DNA of 64,000 bases from Ustilago trichophora (GCA_900323505.1 OOIN01000008.1:682001-746000); one strand, 5' to 3'; shown: positions 25,336 to 35,708, counted from the stretch's first letter. Numbers and translations are program-made. Notes: generated from the sequence alone by a model not told the origin.

Positions 25336-28305
25336 TCACTTGTCTTCATCGTCAAAGTCGCTAGAGTGAATCGAGTTGCCACAGTCACATCGTTCGCGAT
25401 GAGCATCATCGTCTGTCTCATGATGATGGTGGTGGTTGCTGCTGTTGTGCGATTGTGGACGGTGACGGCGTGGGTTGTGCGTCCCATTGCCATGCTCATG
25501 ATGATCGTGATGATTATGATGATAATCATCCGACCCACATGCACTGCCATGGTCGTGATGACAGGTGTGCTCATGATCATGCTCACATCCATGATGGTGA
25601 TCGTGATGATGATGATCGTGATTGTGATCATGGTGATGCCCACAACCGCCGGTACCATTCGTCTTTGCACTCGACTTCTTCTGTAAAGCAGCCTGCGCCT
25701 TCGTCTTGGCCTTGCTCTTCTTCTCCACCAGCTTCTTGCGATTTCGACATGCGCGAAGCATGAGTGGCGCCTCCCCATAGTAGAGCTCGTACTCGCAAAA
25801 CACACAAATCCAGTCGTCATCGGTGAACAGCGCCGAGCCGATCCCGTGCTGACGACCGTGTCCGTGTCCATGTTTGCAAGACGCACCGTGTTGGTGCGCA
25901 GGCTCAGCAGCGGGCTTGCGAGTGGCCGCGCGGCGACCGTTTGCCGCCTTGGCTTTGCTGCGTGGAGCAGGGGCGGGTGTCGGCTTATGCGGCGCAGGTG
26001 ACGGTTGGTGTTTTACTTGCTGCGCCGGGGTCGAAGTTCCACTGCGAGACTGCGAGGTCGCTGGAGGTGGCGGAAGTGGACTAGGCACAGTCTTGACCGG
26101 TTGACGAGTCGGACCGGACTTGGCGTCCATCATTTGCTGCTGCTCAAGCTGATGCTGGAACTCCAACGCGTGGCGAACCCAAGGTGGTGCATGGTCGGCA
26201 AGTCCATCGTTATGCTTGTTGAGATGGCCGACCGATTCAACTCTGCGGCTATCGGGCACAGGTACTGGTGCGGACGGAGGCGCTGCCACAGCTTGACTGA
26301 GAGCCTTTGCCACAGCATGCGTGTCACCTTGTCTGCCACTGTCAGACAGATTGCGGGTGGCATCATCAAGCTGCGACCGCAATTCGCGAAGGCGTAGTGT
26401 GATGGCGGATGACATGCGAAAGTCAAACGAAGATGTCGGTGCAGCAAGCGTGCGGCTAGAAGGTGTCTTTCCCGCTGAGGTTCCGCTGATCTGGGTTGCA
26501 GTCGGCTTGATCGGCTCTGCAGCAGGATTTTCCTTCGGCGCGACGTGCTCACGCTCTCGTGATGGCGATGGCGATGACGGAACCTTGGATCCACGTCTTG
26601 CAGGAGTATCTTTGCCCCGTGAAGCATTCTGCGTCGGAGAGGCCGATGCGTCGGCCTTGACAGGTGACGTACTGGGAACGCCAGGAGTACCTCCTCCAGC
26701 GGCAGCAGCAGCTCTGGCGCGGATCTCAGCGATAGTTAGCGGCTTAGCAGACGAACTGCTTCCTCGAATGGCTTGCGCTCTCTTTCCTGCCTTGGATGCG
26801 CGTTTGGGCGGTGCACGTTTCTCTGGCGTGGTCGGGGCTTCCAGCCCGGCTTTGGCCTGTGCTTGCTGAGCCTCTCGTAAAGCTTGCTGCTCTTGTCTTT
26901 GTCGAGCCTCCTCTTGTATCCTGTCGAGCCGCCTTTGTTGGAAGATGGGGGCAAGGCGTGCGCGAATGCGACCTCTGAGGGCCGCTCTCTGATGCTCTCC
27001 GCTGGATTGTCGCGGTGGAAGGCGCACGAATGTGTGGCGACGCACGGAAGGCAGCTCTGATGGTGCAGACAGATTGACGGCCTGTTTGCGCTCACAGTCG
27101 TTGTCCGCCTGTGAAACAGTCTGGCGGATTGTGTTGGTCGTATCAACAAGGGCACGTTCCTGACCACGAGAGTCAGCTCCTACCGACGTCAACGTAGAAG
27201 AGCCGCTGTTCGGTGGCAAGTGTACAGCATCGTTCTGCGAGCCTTTGTCGGAATTGCCGATGGAGGCGAGACCGGTTGCGCCGGGACTGCTGAAGCGGCT
27301 GCTCTTACGCTTCTTCTTGTTACCAAGGTGGGCTGTGCGGCAGGCGTCAAAGTCAAGGTATTCGCTTTCGTCATCGGAAACGTTGTGAGCGTGGTGATGA
27401 GAGTGAACGCTTTCATCGTCATCAAGAGTAGCTGAGCAACTGGACTCTGCCAAGCCGTGGAGGTGGCTTCCATGGTTCCCAGCACCGCGTCTGGTGTAGC
27501 TGCCCGGGATAGTGAATGCAGAAGAGTCATAAGGTCCATATGAAAGGGGCGATGACAGTCGATTGTACTTGGACAAGCTTTCAGGACTTGCTTGTTGGCT
27601 GTACAAGAGGATGAACTGAGCTGCACGTTGTCGGTAGTGGAAGCCATCGTCGGTCAATTTGGCGGGCAGAGAAGGGAAGCGGAAGTGCGACTCGGAATCA
27701 GAGATACAGCCTGATGCTCCCGTTGGCGTAGATTCCGGTGCCGTCAGTGAGTCTGTAGCCGGTGACTGAGGGTGCGATGACAAATGCAGCTGCTGAAAGT
27801 GCTGCGATAATGCTTGCGAGGGGACAGAAGGATCTTTACTAGCAGTGCCGAGCCTGTCCGGGGTCTGCGTGGACGCATGGGACTGACTGCTTGTCTCACT
27901 GGTGGAAATGTCGGAAGCGAGACGCGGAGGCGCCGCTTGGTCCTGAGATCTGAGTGGTGCCAGTCTCGTGGCACCAGCACCTGCCACGAAAGAGCCCTGT
28001 GAAGCATGGGACGCTCTCTTTGGCATACCTCGAATCCTGCGTCGGACAGTTGCATGAGAAGGAGCAAACATTGCTGAGGGCAGATGTTCGGATTCCATGT
28101 TCGGTGATGCGCCATCAAGCTCAGCGTGGGCCGACGAAGGCGAAGCGTCTGTGTTGAGGAGGGTGCGTTCGTAGGTCATGAAGCGACGGAAGACCTCGGG
28201 TGTGATGTCATGACGCTGTGGTGCCAGCTTGGTAGGTTGGTGTGCATGCTGGGAAGCATCTGAACGGCCATTGCCTTGGACGGCAACAGGACCGCTACGA
28301 GCCAT
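25336..28305 (-). CDS. Unrecognised 989-residue protein with His-rich C-terminus
   Basis: I do not recognise the family. The start is the ATG at 28305. Most of the chain is low-complexity (Ser, Pro, Ala, Thr, Gln), with a few better-ordered blocks: DITPEVFRRFMTYERTLLN (about 34-52), FPSLPAKLTDDGFHYRQRA, and an Arg/Gln-rich likely coiled coil with RLDRIQEEARQRQEQQALREA near the middle. Near residue 830 is a short conserved-looking module, WICVFCEYELYYGEAPLMLRA, with a CxxC-like CVFC. It is followed by a Lys-rich stretch and a tail with about 35 histidines in 95 residues, interleaved with Asp and a few Cys (CDC near the end). The tail could bind zinc, nickel or copper; this is inference. It is transcribed divergently from the copper pump gene, 1.4 kb away. 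Confidence 0.75.
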   Translation of the reverse strand: MARSGPVAVQGNGRSDASQHAHQPTKLAPQRHDITPEVFRRFMTYERTLLNTDASPSSAHAELDGASPNMESEHLPSAMFAPSHATVRRRIRGMPKRASHASQGSFVAGAGATRLAPLRSQDQAAPPRLASDISTSETSSQSHASTQTPDRLGTASKDPSVPSQALSQHFQQLHLSSHPQSPATDSLTAPESTPTGASGCISDSESHFRFPSLPAKLTDDGFHYRQRAAQFILLYSQQASPESLSKYNRLSSPLSYGPYDSSAFTIPGSYTRRGAGNHGSHLHGLAESSCSATLDDDESVHSHHHAHNVSDDESEYLDFDACRTAHLGNKKKRKSSRFSSPGATGLASIGNSDKGSQNDAVHLPPNSGSSTLTSVGADSRGQERALVDTTNTIRQTVSQADNDCERKQAVNLSAPSELPSVRRHTFVRLPPRQSSGEHQRAALRGRIRARLAPIFQQRRLDRIQEEARQRQEQQALREAQQAQAKAGLEAPTTPEKRAPPKRASKAGKRAQAIRGSSSSAKPLTIAEIRARAAAAAGGGTPGVPSTSPVKADASASPTQNASRGKDTPARRGSKVPSSPSPSREREHVAPKENPAAEPIKPTATQISGTSAGKTPSSRTLAAPTSSFDFRMSSAITLRLRELRSQLDDATRNLSDSGRQGDTHAVAKALSQAVAAPPSAPVPVPDSRRVESVGHLNKHNDGLADHAPPWVRHALEFQHQLEQQQMMDAKSGPTRQPVKTVPSPLPPPPATSQSRSGTSTPAQQVKHQPSPAPHKPTPAPAPRSKAKAANGRRAATRKPAAEPAHQHGASCKHGHGHGRQHGIGSALFTDDDWICVFCEYELYYGEAPLMLRACRNRKKLVEKKSKAKTKAQAALQKKSSAKTNGTGGCGHHHDHNHDHHHHDHHHGCEHDHEHTCHHDHGSACGSDDYHHNHHDHHEHGNGTHNPRRHRPQSHNSSNHHHHHETDDDAHRERCDCGNSIHSSDFDDEDK

Positions 28306-29676
28306 GGGTCAGATGAGCGTCAGAGTCGACGACACACTGTGCTACCAAAAGCCAAGGCGGAGGTCTACTGAGAAAGTTCTATGCTGAAATCTCCATGGTG
28401 TCAACTCGCTTCGGTGAAGCGAGCAATTCTCGAAACGTATAGGAGCAGAATGGAAGGCAGTACGAGTTATGATCGGATTGTCGATGTAACGATGAGGAAG
28501 TGGCCCTTAGCGCCGAAGTAGGATAGTGATGGACCCTTAAACCCGAGAAAGCGCTGTGACGAAGTTGGAGAGCTTGAAGATGAAAAGATGATGCTGATAT
28601 GCAATGCAGACGGGATAGAAAGATCGACGAGCCTCGAAGGAAGCCGTCAAAGATGTCGTGACCGGTAGAGTCTTTGTGGAAGTCGATTGATGATCAGGGA
28701 TGACACTTGGCAAATCGCAATCAAGAATCTAAAAGAAAGCGCATGTGCAACCTGACACACAGCACCCACAGCGTAGTGCACCGCTATCTGTTCGTTGTGT
28801 TGGAAATTTCTGGTTGCACATCACATTTTGACTTTTGTGCCTCTCCACTCGGCCGGCGCTTCCCACGCTTGCAATGTGATTGCCTTGTGTGTGCCCTTTG
28901 TGCTCTGACCTGACACCGATTCCGTGACAACAGGTAGAGCAAGCTGCTTGGCTGTCAGTGCAGCAATCTCTATAGACTGCGAGCACGCTCTGACGCAGCT
29001 GTCCGTAGATCTCGCAAGACTGACAGCATGTCTCTTGGCTGGGAAGGTGTTGGGCAAAAACTCGTTAAGGAAAGCAAATCTGAATTTCCTGTTCCCGATT
29101 TGGTTGACCGACGGCGTAAAGTGACCCAAATGAGCCGAAGCAAGCAGACACAGTAACGCTTCAGTTACACCCGTTTGAACATCGTTGAGCATTGCTGAGT
29201 AGAGCTAGCATAAATCGTCTTGCGGTGGTGAATGCTGAGCTCATGAAGCAGAGGCTTCCAAAGGTCGGCCCAGTTGCAAGCCTACGCAGGAATCATGGAA
29301 CGACCCCGATGAGATCAGGGACGAGCGAAATTGCCTCACTTGTGCCTCGGTCTGCCTCGGGACAAACGGCGAAAATGCCTCAAATTGCAACCGTAAAGGT
29401 CAGCATTCCATCTCGGCGCATTTTTTCAGAGAGTATATATTTATTATTCTTCGGACCGATTTCTGGACCCTTTTTTTTTGATGATGATGCAAGTCCTCGG
29501 CTTGACTTCCACAGAGCATCACTTGCTTCATCACTTGTTGGCGTAGCCACCAAATCTTCTTCATCTTGACCCCCGCTTTCGTATAAAGCCGCTGTCGTCG
29601 GGAAGACCGCTCCTTTCTTCCATCAACATTCGGCTATAATCCGACACTTGGTCTGACGCAAGCTGAGCTCGTCGCC
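28306..29676. other. Bidirectional region His-rich protein / CCC2
   Basis: About 1.4 kb between divergent starts. An AT-rich TATA-like stretch lies at 29434-29446 (TATATATTTATTA), about 240 bases before the CCC2 start. Short open frames on both strands have no recognisable character. Confidence 0.5.
29434..29446 (+). promoter_or_regulatory. TATA-like element upstream of CCC2
   Basis: TATATATTTATTA in otherwise GC-balanced sequence about 230-240 bases upstream of the CCC2 start codon. It is the best TATA-like match in this gap. Function inferred from sequence only. Confidence 0.35.
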
Positions 29677-32600
29677 ATGACTCTTTCACGGCATGCCAAT
29701 CGCGGCGGTTCGGCACAGGACCAGGAGCGCGTGCCTCTGCTTCAAAGCCCTTCGACAGCATTAACGCCTCATTACAATGCCATAGACGGCACTGACGATG
29801 ACCATCAGCGTCCTCTGATCACGAGGGGCACGGGTCAATCTTCCCGCATCGGTCAAAGCTCATCGGATCTCGTGGTGAGAGTCCAGGCCATCTGCCCCAA
29901 CATCCACTGCCCATCTTGCATCTCGCATCTCTCCAGTTTGGTTTCGACTCTCAGTATCGACGATTCATCCCATACTCGCATCGCCAATGTCGATACTTCT
30001 CTCATCGATCGCAGCGTCAACTTCGACCTCATCATCTCCAACGTCGGCGCTACAAGTCAGCCCCGCGCTGTATCGAAACTCCTCGTTCGCATCCTCAGCG
30101 AAGTCGCAACGATCCTCGCCGAAGATGGCTTTCCTGTTGATCATCTCCGATCCAAACTTGCATCCGCCACACCTTCTCATCGCAGATACAAGGACGCTCT
30201 CAATTTGGTCCTCGACGCACCTGATCTCTGTCGCAAGCGGCCTTCGAGCCCAGCAGCCCATAGCCTGCCTGAAGATGGCCGTGTGGGCACGAACTTTGAA
30301 GCGGCCAAGTCTCACTCCATCCTCGGCACCTTCCCCGCCTCTTTTGGATCCACACTCCGATCGGCTTGGTCCCGCTCAAACGCTGCCGATCAGAGTTTTG
30401 CACGCCTACAAGAAGAGCGCTGGCGTAAGCACGTACAGATCTGCGAGGCTTGTCGAGCAGGCATCTCCGAAGGCATACAGGGGCATGCTTCCTTATTATC
30501 CCAGAGCGATAGCCGCGCCAATCTCGGTGCTACTGATGATGCCGATCGAAGAGTGCTCGCGACCTTGTCGATCGCAGGTATGACTTGTGCATCCTGTGCT
30601 CAGTCCATCACCAAGGCCGTCCAAGCCGAGACTTTGATCCCGATCGACTCGATCGAAGTCAACGTCATGTCTGCCTCTGCCACTGTAATCACACATCCGT
30701 CCGCCGTAGACAAGGTGGCCGAAACCATCGACGATGCCGGCTTTGAAGCGCAGGTGATCAAAACTGAACCAGTACCCCGACCACGCAAACAGGACGATGC
30801 AGGCTTTGATTCGCAGTGGACCGGAAAGCTCTCCGTTCAAGGCATGACTTGTGCAAGCTGTGTCCAAAGCATCACCTCTGCCCTCAACTCTTTCTCCGAG
30901 GAGACGAATTCGCAGAATGCGGTAAAGATTCTCGAGACTTCGATCAATCTCATGGGCAAGTCGGCCGACATCAAGCTTTCGTCGGATGCATCGGAAGAGG
31001 TTGGAAAAGAAGACGTAGAGAAAAGGCTTAGAGACATCATCAGCGAGATCGAAGACATTGGTTTCGATGCCGAGCTACTCACAGTCCAACAGAAGCAAAG
31101 CAATGACGCCGCTCACAGGGGTATCGGCAGAACTGCAGAGGATGGCTCGCTTCCTAGATCCGTCCGCATCAAAGTGGAAGGCATGTTTTGTCAGAACTGC
31201 GTGACCAAGGTCCGGGACTACTTTATAGACATGCAAGATGAACATAGGTCCAACATCGAAGTTGACGAGGACGACCTCGAGGCGTTCAACTTATCAAAGC
31301 CCTTCCTGAGCTTCCGCTACACTTCTGGTCCAAACTCCAAGATCCGCCTGCGCGATGTGCTGGAAGACGTCAATCGGCTGGATCCGTCTTTTCAAGCCCA
31401 CTACTCTCCTCCCGCTTCCCTTGCCTCTCGCTCCGCCGTGCTGGCCCGCAAAGAGCTCCGAGATCTCCTGCTTCGACTAAGTATCGCTGCTCTCTTTGCT
31501 ATCCCTTCGCTCGTCATCTCCATGATCGCACCCGTGCTGCCACCTGATCATCCGTTGCGACGTTACCTCTCCGAATACGTCGTTGGATCCGCGACCAAGG
31601 GTGAAGTGGCCATGTGGATCATTTCCACTCCTGTTCAGTTTGGCGTCGGTTCCATCTTTTTCAAGAAAGCATGGCGCAGCTTGTCGTCCGTCTGGAAGAG
31701 AGGACGCTCTTGGACCGACCGCTTCCTCCGTTTTGGCAACATGGATGTTCTCGTAGCGCTTGGCACACTCGTCGCCTACACATCGTCCCTCACATTTCTC
31801 GTTATCGATGCTTTCCGCACTCCCCAAGTCCACCCTGTCTTTCGATTGCTCTCCAGTAACAAGGGAAAAGACGGCGATTCGATGCAAAACGAGATGGGAA
31901 TGACGTACTTTGAGGTCTCCGTCTTCCTCGTCTTCTTCATCCTCCTTGGACGTGCGCTCGAATCAATTAGCAAGAAAAAGACTGGCGATGCGGTCGCTGA
32001 CCTCGGCAAGATGAAGCCTTCCTCTGCCTATCTCGTGCTCGACCCGACGAACCCTGCGCAGAGCAAGACCAAAGTCGTCGACGTCGACATGCTCGAGATC
32101 GACGACATGGTGCTGGTGCCATTTGGAGCTTCTCCACCGCTAGACGGTTCGTTTGCAGGGACATCAACAGGCAAGGAGGACGCACAAGGCCTCCTCGACG
32201 AGAGCAGTCTGTCCGGCGAAGCTCGACCCGTCAGTAAAGAGGTTGGAGACAATGTCTTTGCAGGAACAATCAGCGTCTCGCCTACCGCAATCTTTGCACG
32301 TGTCGGCGTGCTGCCAGGCTCCTGCATGATCGACGAGATCCTCGACGTCGTCCAAGAATCCGCAGGCAAGAAGGCGAGCATTGCCCAGCTCGCCGACAAG
32401 ATCACGGGCGTGTTTGTTCCCGTCATCGTCTACATCTCCTTATCTGTTTTCCTCCTTTGGACGGTGCTTCTGTATTCCGGCGTGCTCTCGGAGTCGTGGC
32501 AAGCCAGACATGTCCCACACTACGGCGAACCGGGAGCGAGACTTCTGTGGGCTCTGCAGTTTGGTATCTCGTGTTTGTTGGTGGCCTGTCCATGTGGAAT

Positions 32601-33921
32601 TGGCCTCGCGGCGCCGACTTCACAACTGGCAGGGATTGGACTGGCTTCGAAGCATGGAATCTTGGTCAACGGTGGCGGAGAGGCATTTAGAGCGGCGAGT
32701 GCGGCAGCCAGGGGAAGCACGGACCTCGTCGTCGTCTTTGACAAGACCGGCACCATTACTAAGGGTGAAGCCGTTAAGGTCACCGCGCATCGCTTTTCAA
32801 TCACGTTCGGTCAGTCTCCTGGAGCGAGCAATGATGCTGAAGCTTTGGATCAGGAAACGCTCCTCCGCCTCATGGACCTCGTCGAGCAGTCGAGCACACA
32901 TCCTTATGCGAGTGCCGTGCGCGGCTTCGTCGCTGAGCGACTTGGCCAGTCCAAGCCTACGGACGCCGCCGCCGCATCTCTGCCAAAGCTGGTCGACGTA
33001 AGCGAAGTAGCAGGCAAAGGAATTCGAGCGACCTTTGAGGGTCAGAGCTCCTCCTTCCTCCTCCTGATTGGAAACAAACGGCTGATGGACGAGATGGAAG
33101 GAGCCTGCTCTCGGATGGACAGCTCCATCAAAGCTGCAGAGCAAGACTGGTGGGCTGCGACCAACAGCGTGCTCTACGTAGGATACCAACCCCCATCCTC
33201 ACCAGGAGAAATTTGCCTCGCAGTTGCGATCAGCGACGTCATCCGTCCCGAAGCCTCTTGGGTGATCCACCATCTCAAGCAGCGTTTCGGCGCCGAGGTC
33301 TGGATGGTGAGCGGCGACAATGAAGCCACAGCCCGCGGAGTTGCTTCCCAGGTCGGGATCCCTGCGTCCCAAGTTGTCGCTGGAGTGTTACCCGTGCAGA
33401 AGAAGGAGTGGGTGGAGCGTCTACAATTCTCGCCATCGCAGCGCGAACTCGAGCATCCTTCACCTCCAGAAGGTCGCAGCTCATGGTGGCGTCGAAGCCA
33501 ATCCAAGCAACGATTGGTCTGCTTCATCGGTGACGGAATCAATGACTCGCCCGCGCTCTCCTCTGCCTCGCTCGGCATAGCTTTGGGCTCAGGAAGCTCC
33601 ATTGCCCACTCATCCTCCGACTTTATTCTCCTGCGCCGCCGTTCACCTCTCCTCTCCCTGCCGCTCCTGTTGACTTTGTCCGATGCGACATACCTCAAGA
33701 TCTGGACAAACTTTGCCTGGGCTTTCGTGTTCAACCTTTGCCTGATTCCCATTGCGGCTGGGGCGCTGGTTGGGCTAGGTGTAGGTTTGGGACCAGCGCT
33801 TAGCGGCTTAGCTATGGCCTTTAGCTCCACAAGTGTCGTGCTCAACAGTCTGACCCTGAGGTGGTGGCGGCCCGAGAAGGAAGTCAGGAAGAGAATCGAA
33901 GAAAGCGAGCAGCAGGAATAG
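29677..33921 (+). CDS. CCC2: Copper-transporting P1B-type ATPase (Ccc2/ATP7 family)
   Basis: Golgi pump that loads copper into secreted cuproenzymes such as the multicopper ferroxidase of high-affinity iron uptake, and possibly laccases. The 1414-residue, intron-free protein has four CxxC heavy-metal-binding-like segments: CPSC near 80, MTCASC near 304 and 390, and MFCQNC near 506. Membrane helices follow. The actuator loop carries SGE where the motif is usually TGE (near 844). The metal-site motif CPC is near 970, followed by the phosphorylation motif DKTGTIT (Asp near 1022), the P1B-specific Ser-Thr-His-Pro segment, and GDGINDSPAL. The length is greater than yeast Ccc2 (1004) because of the N-terminal extension. 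Copper specificity rests on CPC and the HMA domains. Confidence 0.95.
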   Translation: MTLSRHANRGGSAQDQERVPLLQSPSTALTPHYNAIDGTDDDHQRPLITRGTGQSSRIGQSSSDLVVRVQAICPNIHCPSCISHLSSLVSTLSIDDSSHTRIANVDTSLIDRSVNFDLIISNVGATSQPRAVSKLLVRILSEVATILAEDGFPVDHLRSKLASATPSHRRYKDALNLVLDAPDLCRKRPSSPAAHSLPEDGRVGTNFEAAKSHSILGTFPASFGSTLRSAWSRSNAADQSFARLQEERWRKHVQICEACRAGISEGIQGHASLLSQSDSRANLGATDDADRRVLATLSIAGMTCASCAQSITKAVQAETLIPIDSIEVNVMSASATVITHPSAVDKVAETIDDAGFEAQVIKTEPVPRPRKQDDAGFDSQWTGKLSVQGMTCASCVQSITSALNSFSEETNSQNAVKILETSINLMGKSADIKLSSDASEEVGKEDVEKRLRDIISEIEDIGFDAELLTVQQKQSNDAAHRGIGRTAEDGSLPRSVRIKVEGMFCQNCVTKVRDYFIDMQDEHRSNIEVDEDDLEAFNLSKPFLSFRYTSGPNSKIRLRDVLEDVNRLDPSFQAHYSPPASLASRSAVLARKELRDLLLRLSIAALFAIPSLVISMIAPVLPPDHPLRRYLSEYVVGSATKGEVAMWIISTPVQFGVGSIFFKKAWRSLSSVWKRGRSWTDRFLRFGNMDVLVALGTLVAYTSSLTFLVIDAFRTPQVHPVFRLLSSNKGKDGDSMQNEMGMTYFEVSVFLVFFILLGRALESISKKKTGDAVADLGKMKPSSAYLVLDPTNPAQSKTKVVDVDMLEIDDMVLVPFGASPPLDGSFAGTSTGKEDAQGLLDESSLSGEARPVSKEVGDNVFAGTISVSPTAIFARVGVLPGSCMIDEILDVVQESAGKKASIAQLADKITGVFVPVIVYISLSVFLLWTVLLYSGVLSESWQARHVPHYGEPGARLLWALQFGISCLLVACPCGIGLAAPTSQLAGIGLASKHGILVNGGGEAFRAASAAARGSTDLVVVFDKTGTITKGEAVKVTAHRFSITFGQSPGASNDAEALDQETLLRLMDLVEQSSTHPYASAVRGFVAERLGQSKPTDAAAASLPKLVDVSEVAGKGIRATFEGQSSSFLLLIGNKRLMDEMEGACSRMDSSIKAAEQDWWAATNSVLYVGYQPPSSPGEICLAVAISDVIRPEASWVIHHLKQRFGAEVWMVSGDNEATARGVASQVGIPASQVVAGVLPVQKKEWVERLQFSPSQRELEHPSPPEGRSSWWRRSQSKQRLVCFIGDGINDSPALSSASLGIALGSGSSIAHSSSDFILLRRRSPLLSLPLLLTLSDATYLKIWTNFAWAFVFNLCLIPIAAGALVGLGVGLGPALSGLAMAFSSTSVVLNSLTLRWWRPEKEVRKRIEESEQQE

Positions 33922-34356
33922 ACGAGCAGATTCACAATGGCTTTGGTTCAACGCAATGCAAGTCCTGTAGAGATCTTCTGAAGGCATGTGACCTGATGTG
34001 TGTCGGTAGCATCGCTAGTCAATGTTTGAGGACCTTGATATGATAGCGCTGCACCCGGGCGAGAAAAGGCAGAGTGTGGGACCTCGACTATTTTCGGCAA
34101 AGTCAAGTTGGAAGAAATCACACGCGCCAGCCTCAAAGTCACATCACCCTCCAACCTCGTTCAATTGCCGGTTCGCGCACGGTGCCACCTCAGCAACGAC
34201 TCCTTTTGCTGTGTTGGGTGGTAAAGCTCCACGTCGTCTTCCGTCCTGACTTCATCTCACCCGCATCAACCAGCCCTCTTTCTCCCTCCCCTTTCTCTCT
34301 CTCCCTCTCTTCCCTCATCCGCCGTATTCTTGGAGGGAAAAAAACCGTCCGTCAAG
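33922..34356. other. Intergenic: cyclophilin promoter and leader
   Basis: 435 bases between two plus-strand genes. It becomes strongly C/T-rich just before the cyclophilin start (about 34255-34320), a usual pattern for expressed fungal genes. Confidence 0.6.
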
Positions 34357-35087
34357 ATGAAGTCCATTCTCTCCATCACCACATTCACCACGCTTCTCTT
34401 GGCTCTCATCGCCGTTATCTCGACAATGTCCTTCACCTCTGCCAACACTACCGAGCCTGTTGTGACGCACAAGGTCTACTTTGACATTTCCCACGATGGC
34501 AAGGATGTAGGTCGTATCACTCTCGGTCTCTACGGTAACGATGTTCCCAAGACGGCCGAGAACTTCCGTGCCCTCGCCACCGGTGAGAAGGGCTTCGGTT
34601 ACAAGGGTAGCAAGTTCCACCGTGTCATCAGCAACTTTATGATCCAGGGTGGTGATTTCGAGCGCGGAGACGGTCGCGGTGGCTACAGCATCTACGGGAA
34701 AACCAAGTTCGACGATGAAAACTTTAAACTCAAGCACACCGGCGCCGGTGTTCTTAGCATGGCCAACGCCGGTCCCAACACCAACGGCGCTCAGTTTTTT
34801 ATCTGCACCGTAAAGACCAGCTGGCTCGATGGTCGTCACGTCGGTAAGTATTCCTCCCTACAGTAACGTAAGAAAGCATGACGAGATAGAGAGTGATTGT
34901 ATACTGACAAATGTGTGCTATGTTTTGTGGTGGATCTGCAGTCTTTGGCCGCATCGTCGACGGAATGGACATTGTCAAGTACATCGAAAACGTTCCCAAG
35001 GGCTACGGCGACAAGCCCGTCCACGATGTTATCATCAAGGACTCCGGCGAGCTTCCCGCCGAGGAAAAGGTGAAGGATGAACTCTGA
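34357..35087 (+). CDS. Secretory-pathway cyclophilin, KDEL form
   Basis: Peptidyl-prolyl cis-trans isomerase of the ER, cyclophilin B type. Exons are 34357-34843 and 34942-35087. The 98-nt intron has GTAAGT, an ACTGAC branch sequence and CTGCAG. The product is 210 residues: signal peptide (about 1-29, hydrophobic [14 protein letters not shown]), then a complete cyclophilin fold with the catalytic segment [26 protein letters not shown] and [11 protein letters not shown] (the Trp and His of the cyclosporin-binding site). It ends in VKDEL, a classical ER-retrieval signal. I chose the ATG at 34357; the frame opens slightly upstream only from a TTG. A second 3' end by alternative splicing is likely (next entry and findings). 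Confidence 0.93.
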
Positions 35088-35378
35088 ACCCCTCCTCCTC
35101 CTCCCCTTTCCTAAGTCAAGTTCACAAAAGCTCGATATCTGCCTTGATCGAACCACCGTCCACCGCTGCGCATCATATCGGAGGGGTGGGAGATGTGGTA
35201 GAGAGAGAGAGGAAGGATTTGATCGTGTGCTGTGATCTTGTCTCTCTCCTTGTCTTTTGTGTTTGCTATCGTCTAGTCAGAACAGCAGATATTGAAATAG
35301 AACATGATTTCTTCTCTTTCTTCTTTTCCTTTTCTTGCGGTCGCTCGCTTTCCTCAAAATTGTATGTGCGATTTGCAG

Positions 35379-35699
35379 ACCTCTGTCGGTGCATCGAGCG
35401 AAGAAGCGAAATCACCGGTTTCTGCTGGTGCATCAAAACCTCCCGCTGCTGCTGCCGCCGTTATCGACACTTCTTCTTCTTCAGGCGGAGGCGACAAAAA
35501 GGAAGAAACAGCAAATAACGGAGCAAGCTTTTTCTTGTTACTCCTCATCGTAGCAGGTGCAATGACCGCAGTGGGAGTATGGAAATTAGGCGGTATCGAA
35601 AAGACAAAATTGCATCTGAAAAGGTTGGTCGAAACCTCACTCGACAGGCTAAAGGGTAGAAGTTATAGCCAGCTCAACAGCAACTCTCTCCCGCGCTAA
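35379..35699 (+). CDS. Alternative last exon: membrane-anchor tail of the cyclophilin
   Basis: An open segment of 106 codons in phase with the cyclophilin frame. If the GTGAAG at 35070 is used as donor, splicing to 35379 removes 309 bases, including the KDEL and stop codons, and joins codon to codon (phase 0). The acceptor TTTGCAG at 35372-35378 is the first AG after a long pyrimidine tract (about 35309-35360). The encoded tail is a Ser/Ala/Pro-rich linker, then one hydrophobic segment (ASFFLLLLIVAGAMTAVGVW), then a basic cytosolic end rich in Lys and Arg, the layout of a type I membrane anchor. The full isoform would be 311 residues. The donor is non-consensus at +5, so use is probably partial. 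This is an inferred exon. Confidence 0.65.
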   Translation, partial: TSVGASSEEAKSPVSAGASKPPAAAAAVIDTSSSSGGGDKKEETANNGASFFLLLLIVAGAMTAVGVWKLGGIEKTKLHLKRLVETSLDRLKGRSYSQLNSNSLPR

Positions 35700-35708
35700 T
35701 CACACAAA

